NCBI GenBank assembly: GCA_030632545.1
Contig: DAOVUO010000145.1
Span: forward strand, 1 to 6,615
Direction of reading: 5' to 3'
Length of the DNA stretch: 6,615 bases
Origin: Bacteroidales bacterium
Lineage (GTDB): Bacteria; Bacteroidota; Bacteroidia; Bacteroidales; DYOH01
Numbering within the stretch: position 1 is the stretch's first letter; every line of letters begins with the position of its first letter. A program made the translations under genes and the position numbers. Shown here piece by piece: positions 1-6,615 of this stretch. Under the pieces are notes generated by a model. That model was not told the origin of the DNA. It was given only the letters and a program-made list of their open reading frames with translations, and did not search any database.

Positions 1-1275
1 AATAAAGGTGAACTCATTGTAGTAATTTCTGCAATGGGAAAAACGACACAAAACTTAGAATACCTGCTTAATAATTACTTTAAGGCTTGGTTTGATATAA
101 AAAAAAGTTTCACAAATATATCAAAACTAAAAAAGGACAAGCTTTTTGCCAAACAAATAAATTGGGAAAAAAATAAACATTTAGTATTAAACGAACTTGA
201 AGGTATAAAAAGATATCATTTTAAAATTATAAATGAGCTTTTACATAAAAATGAAAATATAGATACTATTATAAATTTATTTGATGAGCTTAAACGCACT
301 CTTGAAAAAGAGCCCTCATATAACTATGATTTTGAATATGATAAAATAGTTTCGTTTGGCGAATTAATTTCAACTACTATTATTAGTGCATTTCTCAACG
401 AAAATAAGATACTGAACAAATGGATTGATATCAGAAAATGTATAAAAACAGGCAATTTTTATAGAGATGCTCAAGTAAATTGGGATATAACAGAGAGATT
501 AAGCAAAACTATTTTCAATTTTGAGAATACGAGCTTGTACATTACCCAAGGCTTTATTGGAAGCACATTAAATAATCAAACAACCACATTAGGACGAGAA
601 GGGTCTGATTTTACTGCTTCAATTTTAGCTTTTGTGCTAAATGCAAAAGATGTTACTATATGGAAAGATGTAGATGGAGTATATAATGGTGATCCAAAGC
701 AATTTAAAGAAGTTGAATTACTAGAAAAAATATCGTATGAAGAAGCCATTGAACAAACATATTACGGTGCAAAAGTAATTCATCCTAAAACAATCAAACC
801 ACTTCAGAATAAAAAAATTCCACTATATGTAAGATCGTTTAAAGTACCAGAACTACGAGGCACACTTATTCACTCATATAATAAATGGAATAAAGGAAGT
901 ATTTCTAAAGAAATTACACCCGTATTTATCTGCAAAAAAAAACAAATTCTAATCAGAATTATTCCTTTTGATTATTCTTTTATAGTTGAAAATAACTTAA
1001 GTAGGATTTTTGCTTTTTTTGCTAAATACCGAATTAGAATAAATTTAATGCAAAATACTGCCATTAGTTTTTCAGCTTGTTTTGATGACGATGCGGTTAA
1101 AGTCCCCTCTCTTATAGAAGAATTACAAGCTGAATTTGATTGTAAATTTGATGCTGGTTTTGAATTACTTACAGTAAGACACTTTGATGATTTTGTAATA
1201 AATGAAATTATTGGTAACCGAGAAATCATTATTGAAGAAAAAAACCGCACAACTGCACGTTTTTTACTAAAATAA
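1..1275 (+). CDS. lysC: Aspartate kinase, monofunctional, 5' end outside the window
   Basis: Aspartate kinase phosphorylates L-aspartate with ATP in the cytoplasm, the first step toward lysine/diaminopimelate, threonine and methionine. The frame is open from base 1 and reads NKGELIVVISAMGKTT, the usual strand before the SAMGKTT motif, so the ATG at 34 is internal and about 30-40 N-terminal residues, including the KFGGTS ATP-binding motif, lie upstream. Of 424 visible residues, FGELIS is near 119-124, TTTLGREGSD at 194-203, WKDVDGVYNGDP at 221-232 and GAKVIHPKTIKPL at 256-268. From about residue 303 come two ACT regulatory domains; the end (ELLTVRHFDD onward) is complete, and no homoserine dehydrogenase is fused. 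End-product feedback through the ACT domains is known for the family but the effector cannot be read here. Residues 29-60 are unusually lysine-rich and look like an insertion. The lysC symbol follows the monofunctional architecture. No clear terminator follows the stop. Confidence 0.95.
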   Translation, partial: NKGELIVVISAMGKTTQNLEYLLNNYFKAWFDIKKSFTNISKLKKDKLFAKQINWEKNKHLVLNELEGIKRYHFKIINELLHKNENIDTIINLFDELKRTLEKEPSYNYDFEYDKIVSFGELISTTIISAFLNENKILNKWIDIRKCIKTGNFYRDAQVNWDITERLSKTIFNFENTSLYITQGFIGSTLNNQTTTLGREGSDFTASILAFVLNAKDVTIWKDVDGVYNGDPKQFKEVELLEKISYEEAIEQTYYGAKVIHPKTIKPLQNKKIPLYVRSFKVPELRGTLIHSYNKWNKGSISKEITPVFICKKKQILIRIIPFDYSFIVENNLSRIFAFFAKYRIRINLMQNTAISFSACFDDDAVKVPSLIEELQAEFDCKFDAGFELLTVRHFDDFVINEIIGNREIIIEEKNRTTARFLLK

Positions 1276-1340
1276 TACATTAATAATCAACGACATAGCT
1301 AAAAAACATTTGTTTATATCGAATATTGGAAGTTAACAAC

Positions 1341-1370
1341 TTACTAAAAAGAGAAATTTTGTTATCTTCG
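1341..1370 (+). promoter_or_regulatory. Probable Bacteroidetes-type promoter for the PpiD-like gene
   Basis: TATCTTCG at 1363-1370 matches the Bacteroidetes -7 consensus TAnnTTTG in all but one position, and is followed by CA as is common in this phylum. The -33 element is poor: TTAC at 1341-1344 lies at the right distance (18 bases) but matches TTTG weakly. Transcription would begin near 1377, giving a leader of about 70 bases before the ATG at 1449. The gene order (stop of aspartate kinase at 1275, then 173 bases) also calls for a promoter here. No Shine-Dalgarno sequence precedes the ATG; the upstream bases are A/T-rich, as usual for this group. Confidence 0.55.
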
Positions 1371-1388
1371 CAGCACATTTTTTGATAA

Positions 1389-1414
1389 AAAAATTAGCTA
1401 AAAATTAGCTAAAA
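1389..1414 (+). repeat. Tandem 11-base repeat with two TTAGCTAA palindromes
   Basis: ATTAGCTAAAA occurs twice in direct succession (1393-1403 and 1404-1414), and the period of 11 extends left through the A run to 1389. Each unit holds the perfect palindrome TTAGCTAA (1394-1401 and 1405-1412), so the two palindromes sit about one helical turn apart. They lie downstream of the predicted -7 box, in the leader of the PpiD-like gene. A related ATAGCTAA is at 1295-1302. It may be a regulator-binding site or simply slippage in A/T-rich DNA; the repeat is seen directly, its function is not. Confidence 0.6.
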
Positions 1415-1448
1415 GCATAAAAAAATATAGAGAAAATTTGTTAGTATC

Positions 1449-3581
1449 ATGGCTACATTAGAAAAAATTAGAAAAAACGGCCCTTTAGTTGCAGTTGTAA
1501 TTGGAACTGCTTTATTATTATTTATTTTGGGTGATATATTCCGTTCAGGATCATCACTATTTCAAGGTTCTCAGACTGCAATTGCCGAAGTGGCAGGAAA
1601 TTCAATAGATGCAAGAGACTATTTCAACAAGATTCAAGAAGTTGAAAATATTTACAAAAGTCAAGGCAGATTAGATGCTCAAGGTTCCGATATGGTTAGA
1701 ACTGAAGTTTGGAACGACATGATTAGTTCAGTAATACTTAAAGCCGAAATGCATGCTTTAGGTTTAAGTATTGAGAACAATGGTTACGAAGGTATTTCAC
1801 CAGCAGAAGTAACTGATATGGTAAATGGTAAGAATATTGATCCTATGATTAGAAATGTTTTTACGAACCAACAAACAGGAGTTTTTAATCCAGCCGACGT
1901 TAATAATTTCATTCGACAAAACTCGAAATCAACAAATCCTCAGGCATATCAGCAGTGGTTACAGATTGAAAAAGAGCTTTTGAAAAAAAGAATTAATGAC
2001 AAGTATTTTAACCTTATTACTAAAGGATTATACATTACTGCATTTGAAGCAAAACAAACTGTAAAAGAGGCAAACACAAGAGCATCTATACAATATATAG
2101 GAAAATCAATTAATACTATTCCTGATAGCAGTATTACTGTTTCGGAAAGTGAATTAAAAGAATACTATAACAATCACCAGTATTTATTTGAACAAAACGT
2201 ATCCAGAGATGTTGCTTATGTTTCATTTCCTATTGTGCCTTCGGTTGAAGACAGTGCAAATGCCAAGGATGAAATTAATGAGATTTCAATAGAATTTAGA
2301 AGTACTACTGAAACATGGGAATACACACGAATGAATTCAGATATTTCGATTAATAAACAATTTTTGACTTCTGACAAAATTGGCACACCGCTAGATACAA
2401 TACTTTTTAATGCTGAAACTGGGACTATTTATGGCCCTTATTTTGACAATGGCTATTGGAAGATTAGTAAACTTGTTGAAATTAAAGAAGTTTATGACTC
2501 TTTAAAAGCAAGCCATATTCTTATTGCAAAAAACCAGCAAACGGGCGATATTGAACAAGCAAAAATTGCAATCGACAGTATCAAAAACTTAATTGAAACG
2601 GGTACTGATTTTAAAACAATAGCAACTGCTATATCGCAAGATCCAGGTAGTGCGGCTAATGGTGGTGATTTAGGTTGGTTTAGTGAAGGAACTATGGTTC
2701 CTGCATTTAACGAAGCCTGCTTAAATGGCGATATTAATGAACTACAAGTAGTTGAAACGGACTACGGGGTACATTTAATTAAAGTAACTGAACGTAAACA
2801 TAATATTAGAAAAGTACAAATTGCAACAGTAGCAAGAGTTTTAGATGCGACTGAAAAAACAAGAAGTACCATTTATCAACAAGCTTCTAAATTTGCAATA
2901 GAAAGTAATACTTGGAATAAATTCAACGAAAATATTGCTACAAACAATTATAAAAAATTAATTGCCAGAAACATACTTCCTAGCGCAACAAGGTTTGTAA
3001 ATATTGAAAATGCACACAATCTAATTAAAGGCATTTATGTAACTGACAAGGATGATATTGTTCTTAATGCTTCTGAAAACAACAATCCAGTTTACGAAGA
3101 AGGTGAAAACTATATTGTTGCCTATGTAACTGAAACTAGAGAAAAAGGTTTTGCAACTATGAATTCTGTTAAATTCCAGATTGAAAATGAAGTTAAAAAG
3201 CAGAAAAAAGCAGATTTAATTGCTATCGAATTTGAACAAACAAAAGCTACTTCACTTGAGAGTTTAGGCAATTCATTAAACATCAATGTAAAAGCAGCAA
3301 ATGACATTACTTATAGCGCATTTCAAATTCCAGGCATCGGGATTGAGCCTAAATTAAGCGCTGCGGTTTATAGTACATCAGCTCAAACTTTATCAAAGGT
3401 GATAAAAGGAAACACTGGAGTATATATGTTTAGTATTACTAATAAAGCAGAAGCTGCAACAGATATGTTTGGGAATGAACTTTCTCGTTTAAATAGAGAC
3501 TTGCAAAGTAGAGCAGCTTACCAAATTTATCCTGCACTAGAAAAAAAGGCAAATATTCAAGATTATCGCTACAAATTCTAA
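1449..3581 (+). CDS. ppiD: Membrane-anchored peptidyl-prolyl isomerase, PpiD/SurA type
   Basis: A parvulin-family prolyl isomerase and chaperone, expected to be held in the inner membrane with its bulk in the periplasm, helping exported and outer-membrane proteins fold. Of 710 residues, 1-11 are short and basic (KIRKNG) and about 12-29 form a hydrophobic segment (from PLVAVVIG to LLLFILG) that fits a signal anchor, with no lipobox or clear cleavage site. About 30-240 matches the SurA/PpiD N-terminal chaperone region (AGNSIDARDYFNKI near 49-62). One clear parvulin domain spans about 354-450: ASHILIAK at its start, DPGSAANGGDLGWF at 398-411 and YGVHLIKV at 439-446, which includes both conserved histidines. 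Residues 451-710 are a long C-terminal region where I recognise no further active domain. The length is typical of Bacteroidetes homologues. The start is set by the anchor, which begins straight after this ATG. The symbol is by architecture; orthology to E. coli PpiD is inferred. Confidence 0.9.
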   Translation: MATLEKIRKNGPLVAVVIGTALLLFILGDIFRSGSSLFQGSQTAIAEVAGNSIDARDYFNKIQEVENIYKSQGRLDAQGSDMVRTEVWNDMISSVILKAEMHALGLSIENNGYEGISPAEVTDMVNGKNIDPMIRNVFTNQQTGVFNPADVNNFIRQNSKSTNPQAYQQWLQIEKELLKKRINDKYFNLITKGLYITAFEAKQTVKEANTRASIQYIGKSINTIPDSSITVSESELKEYYNNHQYLFEQNVSRDVAYVSFPIVPSVEDSANAKDEINEISIEFRSTTETWEYTRMNSDISINKQFLTSDKIGTPLDTILFNAETGTIYGPYFDNGYWKISKLVEIKEVYDSLKASHILIAKNQQTGDIEQAKIAIDSIKNLIETGTDFKTIATAISQDPGSAANGGDLGWFSEGTMVPAFNEACLNGDINELQVVETDYGVHLIKVTERKHNIRKVQIATVARVLDATEKTRSTIYQQASKFAIESNTWNKFNENIATNNYKKLIARNILPSATRFVNIENAHNLIKGIYVTDKDDIVLNASENNNPVYEEGENYIVAYVTETREKGFATMNSVKFQIENEVKKQKKADLIAIEFEQTKATSLESLGNSLNINVKAANDITYSAFQIPGIGIEPKLSAAVYSTSAQTLSKVIKGNTGVYMFSITNKAEAATDMFGNELSRLNRDLQSRAAYQIYPALEKKANIQDYRYKF

Positions 3582-3600
3582 TATAATAATTTGTAAAATC

Positions 3601-3631
3601 AAAAAGGCTGTCAAATGACAGCCTTTTTTTT
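3601..3631. terminator. Bidirectional intrinsic terminator between convergent genes
   Basis: GGCTGTC (3606-3612) pairs with GACAGCC (3617-3623) around the loop AAAT. The stem can be extended by five A-T pairs from A3601-3605 to T3624-3628. Eight T (3624-3631) follow on the + strand, serving the PpiD-like gene that ends at 3581. On the - strand the A run at 3601-3605 becomes five U, followed by further U-rich sequence, serving the ftsA-ftsZ-yqeY operon whose last stop is at 3652. It lies 20 bases past each stop codon. The + strand signal is the stronger of the two. Confidence 0.9.
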
Positions 3632-3651
3632 GCATACGATATTAAAAAAAA

Positions 3652-4101
3652 CTACGATAAAGCTTTCTTTACAAAGTCAGAGATTCTTTTACCATCTGCT
3701 TTGCCTTTAAATTGCTGGTTTGCCAGCCCCATTACTTTTCCCATATCTTTCATAGAATTAGCGCCCAACTTTTGTAAAATTATAGATAATTCAGCCTCTA
3801 AGTCTTCATCACTCATTTGCTGAGGAAGAAATTCCTCGATTACAGCAGCTTGATTCAATTCATTTTCGGCCAAATCGTCTCTCGATTGCTCTTTATAAAT
3901 CACTGCTGATTCTTTACGTTGCTTTACTAACTTTTGTAAAATTTTGATTTCTTGCTCCTCCGAGACTTCATCATTTGCTCCACCAGCAGTTTTTGCTAAA
4001 AGCAATTCACTTTTTATTGCTCTTATAGCCTCCAAACGACCTTTATCTTTGGCTTTCATAGCCTCTTTTAAAGCAGTGCCAATAATATTTTGTAAACTCA
4101 T
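3652..4101 (-). CDS. yqeY: GatB/YqeY domain protein
   Basis: A 149-residue cytoplasmic protein of the YqeY family, related to the C-terminal domain of GatB, the tRNA-dependent amidotransferase subunit, and to a domain in some glutaminyl-tRNA synthetases. It consists of almost nothing else, and the length is normal for stand-alone YqeY. Visible family features are the N-terminal helix with RLEAIRAIKSELL (22-34), KQRKESAVIYKEQSRDDLAE (60-79), FLPQQMSDEDL (91-101), MKDMGKVMG (117-125) and GKRISDFVKKAL (137-148). Two helical bundles joined near residue 95 are expected from the family. A tRNA-binding or amidotransferase-accessory role is only inferred from the homology; no gatA, gatB or gatC is in the window. 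The ATG lies 11 bases after the ftsZ stop with no room for its own promoter, so it is probably the last gene of the ftsA-ftsZ operon. No Shine-Dalgarno sequence is seen. Confidence 0.93.
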   Translation of the reverse strand: MSLQNIIGTALKEAMKAKDKGRLEAIRAIKSELLLAKTAGGANDEVSEEQEIKILQKLVKQRKESAVIYKEQSRDDLAENELNQAAVIEEFLPQQMSDEDLEAELSIILQKLGANSMKDMGKVMGLANQQFKGKADGKRISDFVKKALS

Positions 4102-4112
4102 TATAAAAAAAT

Positions 4113-5555
4113 TTAATCTACATTATCATTTAAATAAGTATTCCCTTGACTTAAATCAATTCGTCCGTTCTTACTCTTTAAACGGTAATTAGAAACAGAA
4201 TCTTCAGGACTAACAGATTCATCATCTAAATTGATATTATAGCCTTTACGTAAATATGCGGGTTTATTTTCTAATTCTTCTAAATTATCACGATACGTTT
4301 TTACATTAAAAGAAGAATCTGAATCTTTCTCAGGCTGTATTTTTTGCTGATTTTGATTTTTTTCAGTAGGCTCTTGATGCTTTTTAGTATTTTGCTCCTT
4401 CTGTTCATCACTCCTTACAATAGCAGTTTTAAACACTTTTATTTCATCATCATTGCGAACATCCTCGTCAATTATTTCGTCTACTTCAAGGATTATATCT
4501 TCATTAAAATCCACTATTTTATCATGCACTTTTGAAGTTTGCTTTCTATCATTCATTTCTTTTGCATATACTTCAGGAATAGCATCTGTGTTAAAACCTG
4601 TAGCAATAACAGTTACACTAATTTTATCGCCCAAATTAGCATCAACACAATTACCCCAAATTAAATCTGCATTATTACCAGCGGCTCTTTGAACATACTC
4701 ATTGATTAAAGATACCTCCTCTAATGTTATTTCCTCAGTTCCAGAACCAAAATTAAGAAGAATATTTTGTGCACCAACAATATCGTTAGAATTAAGCAAT
4801 GGTGAGCTAAGAGCCTCTTTAATTGCATTTAAAGCACGTTTATCGCCAGCAGCTGACGCAGCCCCCATCAAGGCAACACCGCTATCTCTCATTACTGTTC
4901 TCACATCGGCAAAATCAACATTTACATAGCCTTTAACTGTTATTATCTCAGCTATACCTTTAACAGCAACGGTTAAAATATCATCGGCTTTTGCAAATGC
5001 ATTGGAAATAGTAAAATCACCATGTACTTCTCGCAATTTTTCATTATCAATAACAAGTAAAGAATCTACATGTTGCGACATTTCTTGCAATCCTGCAACA
5101 GCCTGATTTACCCTTTTGTTCCCTTCAAAACGAAAAGGAAGAGTAACAATGCCAACGGTTAAAATCCCTCTATCTTTTGCTTCTTTGGCAATTATTGGTG
5201 CTGCTCCAGTTCCTGTGCCCCCTCCCAATCCTGCCGTTATAAAAATCATTTTAGTTTCATCACCCAAGGTAGCCATTACATCGTCTATACTTTCAATGGC
5301 AGCTTGCCGTCCTTGTTCTGGCTCGTTTCCTGCGCCTCTTCCTTCCGTAAGACTAGCACCAAGCTGTATCTTAATAGGAACTGGACTTGCTTGTAGCACT
5401 TGAGCATCAGTATTACAAAGGACAAAGTCAACATCCTTAATCCCTTGTTTATACATGTGGTTCACTGCATTACCGCCGCCGCCGCCTACACCAAGTACTT
5501 TTATAATTGAATCGCTTCCTTCTTGCAAATCAAATGAAATAACATCTTCTGACAT
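4113..5555 (-). CDS. ftsZ: Cell division protein FtsZ
   Basis: The tubulin-like GTPase that polymerises into the Z ring at the division site. In 480 residues, the GTPase domain begins with IIKVLGVGGGGGNAVNHMY (17-35), has CNTDAQ (47-52), the tubulin signature GGGTGTG (111-117) and the T7 loop NVDFADVRTVMRDSG (212-226) with the two aspartates D214 and D217 needed for GTP hydrolysis in the polymer. The second domain ends near TVIATGF (315-321). A long acidic then Q/N/K-rich linker, probably disordered, spans about 330-425. PAYLRKGYNI (432-441) resembles the conserved C-terminal peptide that binds FtsA in other bacteria, but a 39-residue tail follows, ending in YLNDNVD, a Bacteroidetes ending. 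The start is fixed by MSEDVISFDL, the usual N-terminus of the group. It follows ftsA by 28 bases and precedes yqeY by 11. All key residues seen are intact. Confidence 0.98.
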   Translation of the reverse strand: MSEDVISFDLQEGSDSIIKVLGVGGGGGNAVNHMYKQGIKDVDFVLCNTDAQVLQASPVPIKIQLGASLTEGRGAGNEPEQGRQAAIESIDDVMATLGDETKMIFITAGLGGGTGTGAAPIIAKEAKDRGILTVGIVTLPFRFEGNKRVNQAVAGLQEMSQHVDSLLVIDNEKLREVHGDFTISNAFAKADDILTVAVKGIAEIITVKGYVNVDFADVRTVMRDSGVALMGAASAAGDKRALNAIKEALSSPLLNSNDIVGAQNILLNFGSGTEEITLEEVSLINEYVQRAAGNNADLIWGNCVDANLGDKISVTVIATGFNTDAIPEVYAKEMNDRKQTSKVHDKIVDFNEDIILEVDEIIDEDVRNDDEIKVFKTAIVRSDEQKEQNTKKHQEPTEKNQNQQKIQPEKDSDSSFNVKTYRDNLEELENKPAYLRKGYNINLDDESVSPEDSVSNYRLKSKNGRIDLSQGNTYLNDNVD

Positions 5556-5583
5556 GGTAAATCGTTTTTAAGTTAAACAAAAA

Positions 5584-6615
5584 TTACATACTGGTATCAT
5601 TAGCATTGAAAAGCTTCTCAATAGATTTGAAAAAACCGCCCCCTCTTTTACCAATTTTATCCTGAATTTGACCAACAAAGCTCTCGTCTTCAAAATCGCC
5701 CTCATCTTCAACAACTTTATGAGCATTCTTCTTATAATACTCAAAACCTTTAAGAACTAGGCCTATGGCTGTTGAATATTTTGGATGTACCAAACTATCA
5801 TTATAAACTGTTACTAATTCATTTGGTATAGCAATACGAACATTGTTGGCCATTCTAAAACTGAACAATTGAGGTAAACTCTTTAATAATGAACCACCAC
5901 CAGTTAACACTATACCACTACCTAAACGCGATGAATAGCCAGATGATTCGAGTTCAAATTTAATTGCTTCAATAATTTCCTCCATTCTAGCCTGAATAAT
6001 CATGGCTAATTGAGAGGTACTAATTCTTTTAGATGGCTGACCATGTAATCCTTCCAAAGAAATAACTTCATTTTTTGGTGCTTCTCTACCCAATGCGTAA
6101 CCGAACTGACATTTAATTTTTTCAGCATTACGTTCAACAATCTGTAAACCTTCTTTAATATCACGCGTAATAATCTCACCACCAAAAGGAATAACTGCCG
6201 TATGACGAATAATTTTATCGTGAAATAATGCAATATCAGTAGTTCCACCACCAATATCTACCATAGCTACACCTGCTTCTTTATCATCCTCCGATAAAAC
6301 TGCATCTGCAGATGCTAATGGTTCAAGAATCATAGAGTCTAAAACTAAACCAGCACGATCAATGCACTTTGCAATATTTTTTGCAGAAGAAGTTTGCCCA
6401 ATAACAATATGGAAATTGCCCTCCAAACGACGACCAGCCATTCCAACAATGTTATTCGTTATACCAGACTCATTATCAACCGTATAGCTTTGAGGAATTA
6501 CATGCAAAATTTCATCACCTAAGTTAGTTAGAGGTACACGATGCATTTGGTCGAATAGCTCATCAATATGCTCTTGTTTAATCTCTTGCTCGCCATTTTC
6601 GATATTAACAGAGCC
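5584..6615 (-). CDS. ftsA: Cell division protein FtsA, 5' end outside the window
   Basis: An actin-like ATPase that anchors FtsZ filaments to the inner membrane and recruits later division proteins. The frame stays open to the right edge: 23 residues (GSVNIENGEQEIKQ and on) precede the methionine at 6546, so that ATG is internal and the N-terminal part, including the first phosphate motif, is missing. Of 343 visible residues, IHVIPQ-like HVIPQSYTVD is at 38-47, the phosphate-2 motif VDIGGGTTDIALF at 119-131 (6223-6260), QARMEEIIEAI at 208-218 and the adenosine motif GIVLTGGGS at 234-242 (5890-5916). An acidic linker (VVEDEGDFEDESF, 301-313) leads to a basic-hydrophobic end, KRGGGFFKSIEKLFN (323-337), which fits the amphipathic membrane-targeting helix. 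Only 28 bases separate it from ftsZ with no visible promoter or terminator, so the two are probably cotranscribed. Nothing visible is broken. Confidence 0.97.
   Translation of the reverse strand, partial: GSVNIENGEQEIKQEHIDELFDQMHRVPLTNLGDEILHVIPQSYTVDNESGITNNIVGMAGRRLEGNFHIVIGQTSSAKNIAKCIDRAGLVLDSMILEPLASADAVLSEDDKEAGVAMVDIGGGTTDIALFHDKIIRHTAVIPFGGEIITRDIKEGLQIVERNAEKIKCQFGYALGREAPKNEVISLEGLHGQPSKRISTSQLAMIIQARMEEIIEAIKFELESSGYSSRLGSGIVLTGGGSLLKSLPQLFSFRMANNVRIAIPNELVTVYNDSLVHPKYSTAIGLVLKGFEYYKKNAHKVVEDEGDFEDESFVGQIQDKIGKRGGGFFKSIEKLFNANDTSM

Noticed and set aside
34..36. ATG at 34 as the start of aspartate kinase
   Set aside because: The 11 codons before it are in frame and encode the conserved strand ahead of SAMGKTT, so the gene begins upstream of the window.
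972..1280. Open frame on the - strand opposite the 3' end of aspartate kinase
   Set aside because: It is wholly antisense to the conserved ACT domains and shows no recognisable protein features.
1304..1315. AAACA/TGTTT inverted repeat as a terminator of aspartate kinase
   Set aside because: Five mostly A-T pairs with a two-base gap and no U tract are too weak.
3122..3307. Short - strand open frame inside the PpiD-like gene
   Set aside because: It is antisense to an intact coding region, with no supporting promoter or family match.
3944..5403. Open frames on the + strand opposite yqeY and ftsZ (for example 3944-4192, 4453-4692, 5116-5403)
   Set aside because: They lie antisense to well-conserved genes and encode low-complexity or unrecognisable sequence; they are shadows.
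6006..6254. Second - strand open frame within ftsA
   Set aside because: It is a shifted frame of ftsA, whose own frame is intact and carries the conserved motifs.
6544..6546. ATG at 6546 as the start of ftsA
   Set aside because: The frame is open to the window edge and FtsA needs a further N-terminal part; this methionine is in the middle of the family fold.
1..6615. A novel multi-gene system, mobile element, CRISPR array or RNA gene
   Set aside because: All five genes belong to well-known core families in plausible order. I found no terminal inverted repeats, transposase, spaced repeats or tRNA/rRNA-like sequence by reading both strands.

Overview
This window is ordinary core chromosome from a member of the Bacteroidota (Bacteroidetes); the genus cannot be fixed from the sequence. 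Four things point there. The FtsZ has the long Bacteroidetes-type C-terminus ending in DNVD. An ftsA-ftsZ-yqeY gene order is seen. The only convincing promoter has the TAnnTTTG-like -7 box of this phylum (TATCTTCG). Start codons are preceded by A/T-rich sequence without Shine-Dalgarno motifs. The DNA is AT-rich throughout and codon use looks uniform, with no sign of recent transfer.

Layout. On the + strand, positions 1-1275 hold the 3' part of a monofunctional aspartate kinase, cut by the window edge. A 173-base intergenic region follows, with a probable promoter and a tandem 11-base repeat carrying two TTAGCTAA palindromes. Positions 1449-3581 encode a 710-residue membrane-anchored PpiD/SurA-type peptidyl-prolyl isomerase. 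A strong hairpin at 3601-3631 with A/T flanks on both sides is a likely bidirectional terminator, because the genes on either side converge on it. On the - strand, reading right to left, are ftsA (cut by the right edge), ftsZ and a yqeY-family gene, spaced 28 and 11 bases apart and so probably one operon, the tail of the division and cell wall cluster.

Function. FtsA tethers FtsZ filaments to the inner membrane through its C-terminal amphipathic helix, and the two build the cytokinetic ring. YqeY is a small protein related to the tail domain of GatB and of glutaminyl-tRNA synthetase; its role beside ftsZ is not established. The PpiD-like protein probably assists folding of exported proteins at the periplasmic face of the inner membrane. 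Aspartate kinase starts the synthesis of lysine (and diaminopimelate for the cell wall), threonine and methionine. I saw no mobile element, CRISPR array, RNA gene or defence system, and no undescribed multi-gene system. The points worth a second look are small: the FtsZ tail, the ftsZ-yqeY linkage, the leader repeat and a lysine-rich segment in the aspartate kinase.
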